From positions 76,006,680-76,070,679 of the forward strand of contig OX578152.1 of the NCBI GenBank assembly GCA_951213105.1: a stretch of DNA of 64,000 nucleotides. The letters run 5' to 3'. Of this stretch, positions 1 to 12,237 are shown one piece after another. This DNA comes from Amaurobius ferox (taxonomy: Eukaryota > Arthropoda > Arachnida > Araneae > Amaurobiidae). Below the pieces are notes generated by a model that saw only the letters and a program-made list of their open reading frames with translations, was not told where the DNA came from and did not search any database. Numbering within the stretch: the first letter of the stretch is position 1; the number at the start of each line of letters is the position of its first letter. A program made the translations under genes and the position numbers.

Positions 1-272
1 GCGTGCTGTTGGCACATTTCGGGCGTGGTTTGCGCGCTGGATTTGCACTCTGCCACAACTGCCGCCGTGTTCATGCGGAGTACGATCACGTTAAACATGT
101 GGGTCAGTAAGTCCTTCCGAGAGGTTGGTGGTAGGGGACGGAGGGTACGGTCCCTGTGGATGCCTCCCCCACTGGGTTCCGGTCTAAATTGGGTGGCACT
201 TCCCGGCCGTCCGAACAGTTACCTTACACCTTTCTGGTAGGTCGGACGGTCTGGGTCTCAACAACAACAACT
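1..272 (+). mobile_element. 5S-rRNA-derived SINE (SINE3-type), 5' cut by window edge
   Basis: The window opens inside a SINE. The first bases (GCGTGCTGTTGGC) match the 3' end of the 5S-like head seen complete at 35496-35612. The GC-rich body that follows is nearly identical to the body at 35613-35880, and the copy ends in the same (CAA)n tail at about 260-272. The open frame across it is a by-product of the GC-rich body and recurs in every copy, so I do not call it a gene. The element is non-coding and would rely on LINE machinery to move. Confidence 0.85.
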
Positions 273-3019
273 TCCTCGTTGTGGCTCTACATCAGTGCCA
301 TTAAAACATACAGCCTTAAGTAGAAAAATAACAAAATGAAAGTTTATATTGGCTTGAAATGATATTGCCAACTTCATCATTTTCTTATTTCCTATAAATC
401 CAGTGTTAGCGAGAATTGAATTTTTTTTTTTCTGTTTCATTGGAAATTCAACTGTATACATCTTAAATTCAATATAGTTGCGGAGTTATAGCAGTAAATG
501 CAATCAATGATCGACAGTTACTGTATTAGAGATCCATGTTCCCTGCTCGCTATACATAAAAACCCATATATGTGCACACTGGGTTCAACTGGGCATATTA
601 AAATCTTTAACATTTTTACTAAAATCTGAAATGATTTTAGCATTTTCATATTTTCTTTATCTAAAATTCCAGTCTTGATTTTTTTAATATTAAGGTGAAA
701 TAGATCTAAATGTTTATCTGAAAAATAAGTTGCAATTACTATAGAATTTTCTATTATAATGTTATTTGAAATATAAATCATACTAAAGTCTCAAATGTAA
801 AATCATACTAATATGGTGATATCATTTCAACCATGAATAGCAGGTGCTAGTTATCAAATACATATAGAATCATAGACTAATTTAATATCACCAAAACCCT
901 AACGCCAAAATCTATAGAAAATTGGATTCCCTTCAGAAAATTACCGTATGCATGTTACCGCTAACATTAATCATAATTTGCTGTCTTCTTAACTTAAAGT
1001 ACACGTCTCTATCCTCAGTCTCTTCTCTTTACCAGTGACCAATTTTAACTAATAAGATATGCAAATTTTAAAAATTTTCACATCCTTTTAACTTTCAGAC
1101 TCAATTTAAATTCCTTTTACTCAAAATACTCAAGTTATCCAGAATCCTAGGATTAATGTTGTGTTTATGAGCTTTAACATTTTAGCTAAAATGGCATGTT
1201 TTAACAAGATTTCTTCTGAAAAAATGCTAAATAAAACTGGTACAATTAAGACATTGTGTACACATCAAAGTTAAAGTGGCTTTAGAAACACCCACCACCA
1301 GGTCAACTTTTGTCAATAGATAGCGCTGAATAATTGCAGGTTTGACGAGATACGCCAAAAGGCAATTGCTTAATTTGCGGTAGCACTCTTAACTTCCAAT
1401 TTAATTCCGAACATTGGATACCGAGTGTGATCCTTCTGTTTATTTTAACTAACTGTACTCTTTACTTGGTACAGCGTTCTTGAAGAGTTCACCGCGAAGT
1501 GCGACCGTTGATTAAACGAAAAGTTTTTTATATAGGATATACCAATAAAATATTATCGATACATATTAACGGTCCACATAAATATTTCATTTTATATTTT
1601 TAATAAACTAATAATCTATGGACTAATAACTGTTATCTATTTAAGGCTTAACAAATTACTGCCCAGATGATTGGTAAAAATTATAACCAATATCCCTTCG
1701 GTCTTAAAATATGTAAAAGGAAAATTTGAACCTGATATGGCAGAATTAATATCGATACAAAATCCACATCGAAATATTATTACAAGTTTTGAAATTTTTC
1801 CTGATCACTTTTTTACTTGATAAAATAGTTATTCGGGATGAAATCATGCAATTAAAATTTTACGCACTCCCCACTTTCATATTTATCGAAAATAAGTTTT
1901 TGAATTGGCAACAGCTTTTTCGACAAAGAAAGTTAAATTATTTGAATATTACTTCTTTTGAGATAGCAACAGCTGTTTCAACAATGAAAGATTAGATTTT
2001 GAAGATACAACAAAGAAATTAAAATTTTCCTACAAAAGTAGCGTAAAAATATTTTCACTTTAAAATTGTATAATAAATAGAAATTTTCACCGGATTATAA
2101 CCAAAATAGGAGGCGGCACATGGCAATATATTCTAAATCGTCATGCCAAACTGCAAATCATTTGAAGCCATAGGTCCTTGTCTAGCCTTGAAAATCTCTC
2201 TATTTAAAACGGATTTGATCAACGATTGCATCTAGTTTTTTTTTTTTAATATAAAGAGATAAAGGAATATTTCAACAATTTAAATTAACAGATTCACAGG
2301 CCATGAAAAAAATTCTAAAGATGAATGATATTATTAACAAAATTTTAATAAATAAATAAATAAATAACACTAATTATTTTTAATGCATTTCCTGCGATTT
2401 CTTTGAAAGTAATAAAATTGCAAAAAGAAAATTCATAATAATAACATAATTAAATTTAAAGAGCCAATTATTAAAAAGTCTCTCCGTAATAAAATTCTTC
2501 TATTATTTGATTAAAATAATTTTCAGTAGTTCCCTTTCAGTGGACATCAGAGATTTAAGCGATTTTGTAATGCACGTGTTCTTAGCTCATTCCTTTTATT
2601 TAATTTGAGTTTTGGTTATATCATTTCACCTCTTGAAACTGACATATTTTAGTTACATTTCTTGGATCTCAGTCATTTAAGGGCGTCCAGGCGAAGGATC
2701 ACATACGCCCAATGGATAATGACCCTAACAGATTCGTATTATCTACGGTTTGCTGTGGTTTGGGCTCCAAGTGCAGCATAATTAGCTATGTTTTAATTTT
2801 TAAAGAACTATAATTAAATTGTAATTAAAAAATGGCGTTAAACGTACTTCCGAAATTTCACACAGATCTTCCTCCTTCCCTACTAGCATTTTTATGTGGA
2901 TAATGTTTCTACTTACTCTAATACTGGCCAATTGATTATATTAATATTTGATGAGATGTAATAAAGTTACCATTAAAGGAGGCAACCACTATATAACCCT
3001 GGAAGACAGAAAAATTTTA
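273..3019. other. AT-rich intergenic or intronic DNA without recognised features
   Basis: Strongly AT-rich with no supported coding frame. The open frames here are short, AT-driven and full of Lys, Phe and Ile. The block at about 1260-1510 is somewhat more complex in composition but shows no coding signal or structure I could identify. Confidence 0.5.
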
Positions 3020-3199
3020 AAGGTCTCTCGGGCCCCAAAAGTGTACGGGGTTGTAGAAAATCCACTGCCCTCTATCATTAGGTAAGTATTAAGCAAAAAT
3101 ATACAAATTAATACATTTTGGAATTTTATGGGTGCCCCCTAATTTGCTGGTGTCCTAAGCACGTGCTTAGTGTGCCTATTGAGTAATCCAGCACTGGTG
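3020..3199 (-). mobile_element. hAT-type terminal fragment
   Basis: Read on the minus strand, the segment begins CAGTGCTGGATTACTC at about 3199 and soon runs through a perfect 16-bp palindrome, CTAAGCACGTGCTTAG (3155-3170). It ends in a stretch containing GGGGCCC-like sequence near 3030. A terminal CAGTG/CAGGG followed by such a palindrome is typical of non-autonomous hAT-like ends. No matching opposite terminus was found, so this is probably one end of an old copy. Confidence 0.35.
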
Positions 3200-3228
3200 A
3201 AGAAGGATACTCTTTCGACCGTTTGCAT

Positions 3229-4338
3229 ATACACGGTGATTCAAATTAAACGGGAGGTGTTTAGACCTTTCTATAGGAAAAACTACTGAGCGAATCGCAA
3301 CTAAACATACTTTCCTGAGTATGCGGTTTCGATTTCTGAAGGAGAAAAATAGTTCAAATTTCGGCCGCTAGGGGTGGAATCTGGAATTGCTGTCCTCGTA
3401 ATTTGCATATTAGAAAGTATATATTGCAACTGCCGCCTGTAAAAGTCACAAAGCCTTTTTCATAAATCCACAACTCAGGATGGGGGGGGGGATTCATCGC
3501 GGTCATGACTGACTTAATTTTTTTTTTATTATTTTTTATGGCTCTGAGCATATTATGATGTTACGAGAATAACAAACGCACGTATTTTGTTCTCGGGCTC
3601 TGAAGAGACCGAGAATCTCTTTCGGCGTCACTGAGAAAGGTGCGCACAGAACAATTAAAACTCTCTGGCAGGTTGTTTACGTCTGGATATTGCCACATTA
3701 AAAGTAACAAACATTTTTTAATTGTAATAATGGAAAAACTTACTGTGCTTTAGCAGCAACTCTCTTGATCCGCGGTGTTAGGAATGACGAAATGCTACTC
3801 TCGGCTGCGTCAGACCGACAACTTTTTGATTGGTTGCCGGGGCAGCCTAACCTTATATTAAAGAACCTTGCTGCAATTAGCGAACGGTCATGAAGCTCAC
3901 CTCACCTTACCAGACAGCCTTACCGTTACTTGTTAAACTCTTCTATCAAGGAAACAGCAATGCTTCTGCTGAACGATAGGTCTATGTAGAGGTCCATTCA
4001 CCATTTGTAATCTTTAGAACTCTGTTTTGCTTATATTTGTTATAGATAAGTTAGACAATAGCTAAGTTGTGGGGACTGCAGCGGCAAATTTAACCCATGG
4101 CGGCCAAAATTTAAAACTATCTCTTTTCTTCAGCAATCGAAACCGCATTCTCAAAAGAGCATGCGTATTAAATTTGGTTGCTATTCGCCCCGTAGTTTTT
4201 TTCCCCCGTAGATATCCCTCTTTAGACCGTAGAGGATATCTATAGATATCTTCTACGGCCATCACCACGGTTTTTAACTAGTAGCTTTTCCTACAGAGAT
4301 GTCTAAATAACTCCGGTTTATTTGAATCACCCTGTATA
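3229..4338. mobile_element. Non-autonomous DNA transposon with long imperfect terminal inverted repeats
   Basis: The left end (ACACGGTGATTCAAAT, from 3232) and the right end (GGTGATTCAAATAAAC read in reverse, to about 4335) are inverted copies. The similarity continues inward for about 200 bp per side: both arms contain GTATGCGGTTTCGATT-like and GGCCGC-like blocks in the same order. TATA lies outside each end. The interior at about 3560-3885 is shared with 40920-41290. There is no transposase, so it would need one in trans. The superfamily is undetermined. Confidence 0.65.
4227..4258. repeat. 32-bp near-perfect palindrome inside the right arm
   Basis: CCGTAGAGGATATC and GATATCTTCTACGG face each other across TATA, with a single mismatched pair in the stem. 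The palindrome sits in a roughly 85-bp segment (about 4195-4280) that is present in the right arm of the 3229-4338 element but absent from the left arm, so it looks like a secondary insertion. Confidence 0.6.
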
Positions 4339-4339
4339 A

Positions 4340-5924
4340 CAGTTGCCAAATTAGTTAGCTTAACTTTTTAATTTTCCTCTTGGGGCGCTGTATATCATTT
4401 GTATTCTATCATGCATGGTCACTTTACTATCTATAGACCGAAAGTGCTAACTCATTGAGCTTATCCTTTACAAAATTATTATGTTGCTTAAATATTTTTT
4501 GAGGAATCCCGAATGCTAATCACAGGTTCTTAAACAATTGGGGCTAGGACTCTTATAGTCTGTTTTAAAAGAAAAACACATAAACATTGTTCGAAAACAA
4601 TTTTATATTCAAACAAATATTTATACAGAAACCATGCTACTGAAAGATGAAAAATGAACCCATAAAATTCATAAAGTAGTATACAAATATTTGAAGTGAT
4701 ACACTCGAAAATTTGTGTTGTATGGATGTACAAAGATAGTTATTCAAAGCAATATAAGCATAAAACAGCACTTTTGAAGCACAAATGGATCAGTAATGAA
4801 CTTTAAAAATTGCAATGCTAAGGAGACGTTCCTCCACATTGTTTTAAGCATTGAGATTCAAGTAACTATGTATCTTCTATAAAACACCATAAACATTAAA
4901 ATATAATGCCAGTCTTATAATGTAATGACTACCTGAATGGCAACTTTGGGAGTGTTTGAGTCTCTAAATTTTCTCATATTCTATTTTAGTAGATCGTGTA
5001 CGTCACAAATAGCACAAACATGCTGAAGGATAAAGTTCTGTAGAATAATTATATACATTCTGAGCTACACGTGTGAAGCGTCAGCTACATGGCTAAAGTT
5101 GTGTTTTCTATTATTCTGTTGTGTGACCATTCTAAGTTGCTCTTTGAAATAAATTATTACTTTTCAAAACATATGAAATTGTAGCTCTATAATGAATGTG
5201 ATTTTGAGAAAATATTTTAAGTAGATACGTCAAAATTCTAATTTGCAATAAAATTTGCACGGATTCATGAAGGATGATACAAAAACTTTACCGTATTTTT
5301 AAAAGAATGTTATAACTACACCATTTCTAAGTAAATAAAATTGAAAATCCACCTGTTTGTTTGTCTCATAATTACGAGAGAACGGCTGTACCAAATTTCA
5401 TGAAATTTTTATGGTTAGTTTTCGTAGAGTCTCACTTAAAATTTAGATGCCTGTCTGTTCTTCTGTCTCTTTATCTTCATGTCCTGCTTGTTTTATCACT
5501 TTATGCGTGACTCATTCGTTATGTGAGCCTCCAATCAAACGGAACCCAATCGTTATTTGAGTCTCCCAAGTAACGGGACATAATCCCTTTTTGAATCTCT
5601 TTGCAATAAAATCAGTTCAAATTCCGATAACGTGGCCCGATCGTTGTTTGTACCTCTATCGCTAAAATTATGGAAGCTTTAAAAATTAACTAAATTAAAA
5701 ATAAACCTTTTTATCTGCAGACAATATTAAAAAAATGAATTTCATTTTTCCTTTTATTTGAGTTTTTTATCGTCTGTTATGTATTACTATTATATAGTTG
5801 AAAGTATAATTTATTTTATCAACAGAAAAAATTTAATTATTTGTTTTTTACTAAGTGGCAATATTAATGAAATAATCGCTCAACACTGCTGGAAGAATAA
5901 CACAAGAAATGCGGCATACATACC
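4340..5924. other. AT-rich gene-free DNA
   Basis: No coding frame or clear repeat structure was found. The open frames are short and AT-driven. Around 5350-5480 there is wording resembling the interspersed families described elsewhere (a TTTCATGAAATTTTTATG-like stretch followed by a CTGTCTGTT run), but I could not define ends. Confidence 0.35.
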
Positions 5925-6525
5925 AAAAAAGTGGCCTACTGTTTTCAAGGGCAAATAACAGCATTTTTTTTTTCAGGATCGACAAGAAGCGCAACCTCAC
6001 TTACTCCAGTAAAGTCGGCTATCGAAGATAAGACATGTGGCTGAAGGTAGGAGAAAAGAAGTTACTAACGCTACGGAAAGAAATGAAAGGAGAAAAAAAC
6101 CAAACCGACTGGCAGGAAAGAACAAACAAACAAACCACAGAGGAAATAAAGAATATAAAGCGGTAAGAGAATAGACAGCAGACTGAATAGAGTAACGAAG
6201 GAAACCTGAGACATTGCAACCAGCTGTAAAAATAAAAGAAAAACTTTTATCACTATTTTTTGTATGTTTTGTTTCTTTTCTGCTGTATTTATTAGTTTTG
6301 CTATCCATTCTCTTACCGCTTTATTATCTTTTTTATTTCTTCTGTGGCTTTGTGTGTTCGTTGTTTCCTGTCAGTCAGTTTGATTATTTAACCCTTTTCA
6401 TTTTTTTCTTTTTCGTGGCGTTGTGCCATCCTTAGTTACCGTCTTTTCTTGAGTGAGGTCACGCTTCTTGTCGGCCCTGAAGAAGATGGCTGTTATTTTC
6501 CTTTGAAACTAGTAGACCAGTTTTT
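5925..6525. repeat. Foldback element of about 600 bp
   Basis: The left arm (about 5930-6180) and right arm (about 6305-6525) are imperfect reverse complements around a spacer of about 100 bp. Matching landmarks are GGCCTACTG/CTAGTAGACC at the outer ends, AAATAACAGC/GCTGTTATTT, GACAAGAAGCG/CGCTTCTTGTC and GGTAAGAGAATAGA/CTATTCTCTTACC-type blocks. The three overlapping minus-strand frames here are consequences of polypyrimidine composition, not genes. The CTGAAGAAG…GAAAC motif at the right end recalls the 3' ends of some Penelope-like retroelements, but this is only a resemblance. Confidence 0.6.
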
Positions 6526-7375
6526 TGTCTTGCATTTACGAAGTTTTCATTTACTGTTTGGTAATTGTGTTACTACCAACAGCTTCGTTTAGAATATTCT
6601 ATGCATAAAATAGTGAGATTTTTACAGTTTTAAAACAGTTTTGTTTTTTATATTTTTAGATTTTATTGTAATGACGGTATATTCTGCACAAGCATTATAA
6701 AATTCATATTTTAATAGAGTTGAGAATATTTCGATTACTTGAATTAATGGAAAAGTGGTATTTTTGTAATTTTAGTACAGTTTACATGTACAACTATTTC
6801 ACTTCAGATTTCTTACAACGACTTTTCGAAAATGTTCAAATATTGGCCTTTCGACATTAAAAACATAAGAGCCTTTCTGTCTGTCTGTTTTTTCTCACGT
6901 TAGAACTCATTTTTTTTTTCTTTTTGTGAGAATTCTTATAAAATTTCAAACAAAAATGTTCCAAATATGTAAGATTCACCGCAAATTGTGAATAAAGTTT
7001 ATTTACATAATGTGATATTCCATACGAAGCACAAGTATGCAACTAGTACAGAAACGAAATTTGCAGTCTTTGAAAAGTAAATATATAAAGTTTTGTTTTA
7101 TAATATAAACTAAATACGCATTTGCGTGTGTCCCTTCCGATGCACGAATGGTGTCCGGAATGTACTCATTTTCTCGACATGTCCTTTGTAATAAATCAAA
7201 ATCAATAACAGCAATGGCTTTCATGAACTATTCTCTTGGGTCCTTTAAATCACTCATCTTTGTTCTTTATGCGCCAAAAAATCCACATAAATTAACTGCA
7301 GTTTGGCTCAACTGGACTTTCTCATACAAAAATCCATTCTTTAATGGCTTTCGGATAAATTTCGAAGTGTTGTAA

Positions 7376-7650
7376 CGAATTAAAAAAAAAAATTCTATCC
7401 AGTTTTAGATTTTTTGACAACATAGCCGGATATAAAGTTTCGTGAAAATCCATTAATATTTATGGCAGCTATCGTGTATACCAGAAATCGACCACAGACA
7501 GACATATGGACGGACATCGCTCCAAAAATAGTCAAAACGGGTTCAAGAGGTCTTGAAACATACATTGGAATCAAAATCTTAAATTCGAAAATTTTCTTGA
7601 AAACAATACTTTCTCAATACAGTATTACATAGTACGAGAAAGTAAAAATC
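7376..7650 (-). repeat. 3' part of a stem-loop-terminated interspersed repeat
   Basis: Closely resembles 33905-34192: the same order of a GATATAAAGTTTCGTGAAAATCC block, an ACAGACAGACAT-like stretch and a final AATACTTTC…GAGAAAGTA stem-loop. It belongs to the same superfamily as the 0.95-kb elements (for example 41931-42880), judged by the shared ending: a TTCGAAAA-type motif, then CAATACTTTC, then an inverted AAAGTA. Confidence 0.5.
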
Positions 7651-7991
7651 TAATGGAGTTATGGAATGACGAGTTAGCTACGACATTAGACTAACTCAAC
7701 TTCCTGGAGACACAATATGTTTAATTGTTAATAGACCTTTAGATGACCCCCCCCCCCCCCCACCACCCACATACACACACACTCACACCTTTAGAAGCTG
7801 GAAATCTTATTTCTCGAAACGGCATAGTTAAGTTTTCTTAATAGTGTTCTAAAAACAGGGCAAGATCTTTGGACTACCTCTCGTATTAAATGCTAATGAT
7901 CATAATTCAACAACAGAAGCTCTTAAATGTTTCTTTAACCTGTGGCTTAAACAAAAATTTGAAGAACAAATATTTAATAAGAAATATTTAA

Positions 7992-8135
7992 CCTTTTGCT
8001 TATGGGTGGGACAACGTCAATTTCAAACGAAGAACCTCTAAAAAAGACAGGCATTTGACATACCCTATCCCAAACAGTTCGATCCCCCCTTTGCAGACAT
8101 TGGCGTCCATGGACGGCAATGTCTGCAAAGAGGGA
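7992..8135 (+). mobile_element. piggyBac-type palindromic MITE, truncated
   Basis: Starts directly after TTAA (7988-7991) with CCTTTTGCTTATGGGTGG and runs through the left arm to the centre GCGTCCATGGACGGC. It then loses most of the right arm and fades at about 8135. Full copies are at 11470, 26705, 32547 and 47863. It is non-coding. Confidence 0.7.
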
Positions 8136-8217
8136 AATTTTATTTACATAGATTAATAGATTACTTTAGATAATTTATTCTGTTTGGTGACATGCGTTAC
8201 TCTAATGCAGTGATTCC

Positions 8218-9002
8218 CAACTGGGATTCTGTGAAACCCCTGAAACTCCGCAAGCCTATATCCGAGACTCCAGAGAATTTGCAAACATTCGCGAAAAAAA
8301 ATATATAACTTGCTACCTTTTTAGCAATTGAGTAAAATAATTAAAATATTAAAGTTTTAATGGAGTTTGTTAATAAAACAATGAAGTATTTTGAAAGTTC
8401 AACTTACTTAGAAGCACGATAGTTAAAATTTAAGCAGTGAGAGTTTTACTCGGAAAGACAAATTTTATTGAAGGGGGAAAATTTTCTAGCTGCAAGTAAT
8501 TCAGTTGGCAGTAATGATCATTACCAGTACTCCTGGCTCATAGAGTTAGTTTACAGATAAAAAAAATTCAAAATATAAGCAAAAAGCTAAACAGTAATAA
8601 AAAATAATACCAAACCAATTAAAAAATATTTTTCTTAATCGCGAACGTATTATAAAATAATAACTTACTTTTTTTGTTAACAATTTTATGAAATACGTTT
8701 ACATTAACACAAAATCATTACAAAATATATACACAGTGCGTTTTATAACTAGTAAGCCAGAAGTTAAATTGTTTGCCATTTTTCTATTAACAGTAACTAA
8801 TAAATAGAAATAGGCAACAAATTCTCTTGTAGCATTTTATTCAAGAGTATGAGTAAGTTATTGTTTATGAACTGTACTGCTACACTTCTACTTTATGATT
8901 TACGACTGTCGAAACTAATCTGTGTCAGCCAAGTAAGGGTTTGGCGATATTTTACAAAATATTTCAAACGTTCCTTCAAACAGAAAAATTTGGAAATCAC
9001 TG
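8218..9002. mobile_element. hAT-like non-autonomous element
   Basis: Left terminus CAGTGATTCCCAA and right terminus TTTGGAAATCACTG form inverted ends of the hAT type. The interior has no transposase frame. The 8 bases outside each end (CTCTAATG and CGTAATGA) share a TAATG core at shifted positions, so no clean target duplication can be claimed. The copy appears old. Confidence 0.5.
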
Positions 9003-9287
9003 CGTAATGATTATATTGGAGAAATAGAAGATTCTTTTTCAAATTCAATTTCTGCAGAAATCCTAAGAAATGAAATAAATTAGTAAATTTGTTTATCATT
9101 AATTAATGATAAGCATTATATTAAGGAAATGTTTGTGTGTGTATGTTTTCGAAAATTTTTATGAGTTGGGATTTTTAAAAAAGCCTTAAGTCGCCAAATA
9201 AAACATGAAACTGTTGAAAAACAGAAAACCCACTGTTATTTAAAAAATATATATTGAATTGTTTCTTATGTGGATGAAAATAATATA

Positions 9288-9833
9288 CAAGGTAGGATCA
9301 AAAAGTTCGAAGACTGTGCTAATATCTCCAACCCTGATTGGAGGAGAGGGGAACTATTTTGCCGTGGCGTAGAGGCACATGTGACGCGAGATGTGAAAAG
9401 GAAGAAGCAGGTCCGCAGTGCAGAGTTTTTCAAGACAGTGCGTGTTAGTGAACTGTAGTCGTTCGCGTTCGTCGAAAATGGAAATGGCGTTTGAAGAACA
9501 ACCTGCGAATATCAAATTCCGCCAGCGTTTGGGGAATCGCCGACAGAAACATTGCACCTGTTACTTGCTGCAGCAGGTGCAATGTTTTTGTTGCCGATTC
9601 TCCAAACGCTGGCAGAATTTAATATTCGCACGTTGGTCTTCAAGCGCCATTTCCATTTTCGACGAACAAGAACGACTACAGTTCACTGACGCGCATTGTC
9701 TGGAAAAAAACACCTGCTTCTTCCTTTTCACATCTCGCGTCACATGTGCCTCTACGCCATAAAGTAGTTCCCCTCTCCTCCAATCAGGGTTGGAGATATC
9801 AGCACAGCCTCCGAACTTTTTGATCCTACCTTG
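9288..9833. mobile_element. Foldback element built from two mariner 5' ends
   Basis: A palindrome of 546 bp flanked by TA on both sides (9286-9287 and 9834-9835), starting CAAGGTAGGATCAAAAAG and ending in its reverse complement. Each arm of about 270 bp carries a mariner-like 5' leader and the first codons of a transposase. The left arm has an ATG at 9478 followed by MEMAFEEQPANIKFRQRLG, and the right arm has the diverged minus-strand version MEMALEDQRANIKFCQRL. The arms meet at about 9560 around CTGCAGCAGGTGCAATG. It has no catalytic domain. If transcribed through, it would fold into one long hairpin. Confidence 0.8.
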
Positions 9834-9839
9834 TATATT

Positions 9840-11465
9840 GTTCAATGAACTTAAATAGAAAAAAAATAGACAAATTTGAATCTTAAGGTACAGTCATGTG
9901 TTTTCTACATAAGATATTTTTCACTGACATGTTACATATCTATGTATTTAGAAGAAAAACATGCAGCTTTTTTACAGGCACACACAAAATTTACGTTCTA
10001 CTTCTAATCTAAGGTAGATTAGAGAGCCAATTTAAACTGGCCTGTTCTATATGAAAGCTGTAAGATCTCAAAGTAGTCACTTACTACAGACTCAAATACC
10101 CTTGTTGTTTACATTCAGGTAGGTAGCTGATGGTATATACAGAGAAATTGTAGACTACATATTATCCAAGGATTATAAACATAAACATAGGGATGCTTTA
10201 CTATGAATACCAAACTTTACAAACTTTCAAGAACTTTTCCAAAACATTCTAAAAATAAACTGAAAACAAATAATTTATATTAGGTGATTTGTATAACAAA
10301 ATACATTATCTGATTTGGTATAAATAAGATATGATATACTATATTAATTATGGAAATTTAGTCCAAGTGAAAAAAAAAATAATCTTTCTTTCTGAAAGAA
10401 AACGAATAAGCAATAAATTCACGGAACATCAAATAATATAATGTCCAGTCTGGGAAACAAAGAACTTCAGAGGTCAATAGGATTAGTCTCCTTCAGGTGG
10501 GGACTAATCTCCCTTGGGTGAGGACTAATCTTGTTGTTGGTGGGATCAGTCACTAATTTCTCCTCCATGTGAGAAATGATCCAAGAATCCAAGACCTTTG
10601 GATTACGAGGCACCCGAGGAAAAACCCTCGCATCCCCACGTCGAACACTAAGCAATTTTCTTTAGCATGGATGAAATGAATTTTCTGAAGGAACTTCAAT
10701 GACTCTATGTTAGTAAATATTCTTTGTCTATTCTTCGAAATTTTTCTTATATGGCGACTCCTTTGTATTTAAGATATTTGGGAAACAACACATAAAAGTT
10801 CTTCTTTGCTATTTCATGGATATCAACTAGTTTATAAATGTTGTTAAAGACAAATAAGCCGAAATCTTAGCCCACACGCGTAGTATACACGATAAATCCA
10901 GTTTCAAAGGTTGAAACTTATGTAGATTTTTAAAAGTAATTTTTATGATAAGATGACTGGTGTAAAAAGCGAATTTTATTTTTCTTTAGATACCCAATAA
11001 ATGACGCTATATTACTTAAAATATTTGCATTGATGTATGGGTACCTTGATGGTATTGATGAGGCAAAAGAACCACTTTGATCTTAACGCATCAATTGCAC
11101 TTATACGAAATTTTTTAAAAATATATAGAGAAAACGTGTCAAGTAATTTCATATGTATTTAATGCGTGGTGGGTTAGCCAAGATTTCAGATATACAGTTA
11201 AGAAAACAGAAAAACAAAACTTGTATAGAAATAAATGACTAAAATGGGGGTTATTTTGTTTTAATCGTTGTACAAAGTTCTTAATTTGTGACTCATAAAC
11301 ATCTTGCAGGTGAGTAAGTCCGGGTTAAAGGTTATTATGACATGCAGATTTTCCTTGTAAGTATAACAACAAAATAAAAGATGAGATATTAAGTGGATTT
11401 CTTAACTTCTTACAAATGTCGGATTGGTGTTGAAAATATTAGTATTCGTTACTATAAACCACCTG
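9840..11465. other. Gene-free DNA with one small unidentified block
   Basis: AT-rich throughout except about 10467-10660, which holds three spaced GGACTAATCT-type motifs and an open minus-strand frame of 62 codons without recognisable family features. The frame could be a repeat remnant. I see no other structure. Confidence 0.35.
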
Positions 11466-11469
11466 TTAA

Positions 11470-11677
11470 CCTTTTGCTTACGGGTGAGATAGCCTCAACC
11501 CCAAACGAAGAACCTCTGAAAAAGACAGGTATTTGACATACCCTATCCCAAACAGTTCGACCCCCCTTTGTAGGCATTGGCGTCCATCGCCGACAGAAAC
11601 ATTGGGTATGTCAAATACCTGTCTTTTTGAGAGGTTCTTCGTTTGGGATTGACGCTATCCCACCCGTAAGCAAAAGG
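11470..11677. mobile_element. piggyBac-type palindromic MITE (TTAA-flanked, 208 bp)
   Basis: Perfect TTAA on both sides (11466-11469 and 11678-11681), ends CCTTTTGCTTACGGGTG and its reverse complement CACCCGTAAGCAAAAGG. The two arms are near-perfect inverted repeats. The centre differs from other copies: after GGCGTCC it contains ATCGCCGACAGAAACATTG, the sequence found at the centre of the mariner foldback (9536-9554), and then jumps into the right arm at GGTATGTC. Confidence 0.85.
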
Positions 11678-12165
11678 TTAAACCGATAAAAAGTTAAAAA
11701 TGAAATCAGCAATTCTAAAACTTTTTAGTATTCTTGAACATACACAACATTTAACATCAAAAACTGCAATAATCTTTTGCTGCATGGAAGGAACGAAAGT
11801 ATAAAAGAAAAAAAAAATTTAACACAAAAGTTATGCAGCCGTAGATATTACTATACGTTTAAAATCTGGGATAAGACTATTTTATCTTCCCAAATATACA
11901 TAGTTCTTAGAAAAGTCCTTTGTGAGCAAAAGACCATGATTATACACGTTCTGTCTATCTGTATAGTATAGTGCCTAAGCCCGATAAAATAAATGCGATT
12001 GAAGTGCCCCCTAGTATATAATTAAAAAAGTTAGGATAACGAAGTCGTCAACAGATCGAGATAGAAGGAAAATGTCAATTACAAAGTTGTAGAGGATTAT
12101 CTAATTAGTAGGAATCGGCATCAGAAGCACACTAATCGCGTATATGGAAGTTGTAAAGCACATTA

Positions 12166-12237
12166 CTGTCCCAACCGGGAATCAAACCTTGGATCTTCAA
12201 ACTGGCCAGTCGACACGCTACGCTACTGAGACAAAAT
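12166..12237 (-). mobile_element. tRNA-derived SINE head
   Basis: The minus strand reads as a degenerate tRNA: a GTCTCAGTAGCG start with an A-box-like region, a B-box-like GGTTTGATTCC, and a closing TTGGGAC that pairs with the GTCTCAG-type start. It shares GACTGGCCAGTTTGAAGATCC-like wording with the head at 13018-13093, and a short stretch after the head also matches, so both belong to one SINE family rather than being tRNA genes. The anticodon-arm geometry is not canonical. Confidence 0.6.

Noticed and set aside
5997..6435. Four overlapping hydrophobic frames of 60-103 codons
   Set aside because: They come from polypyrimidine strands of the foldback element, lie in competing frames on both strands, and show Phe/Leu/Ser-rich composition from T-rich DNA.
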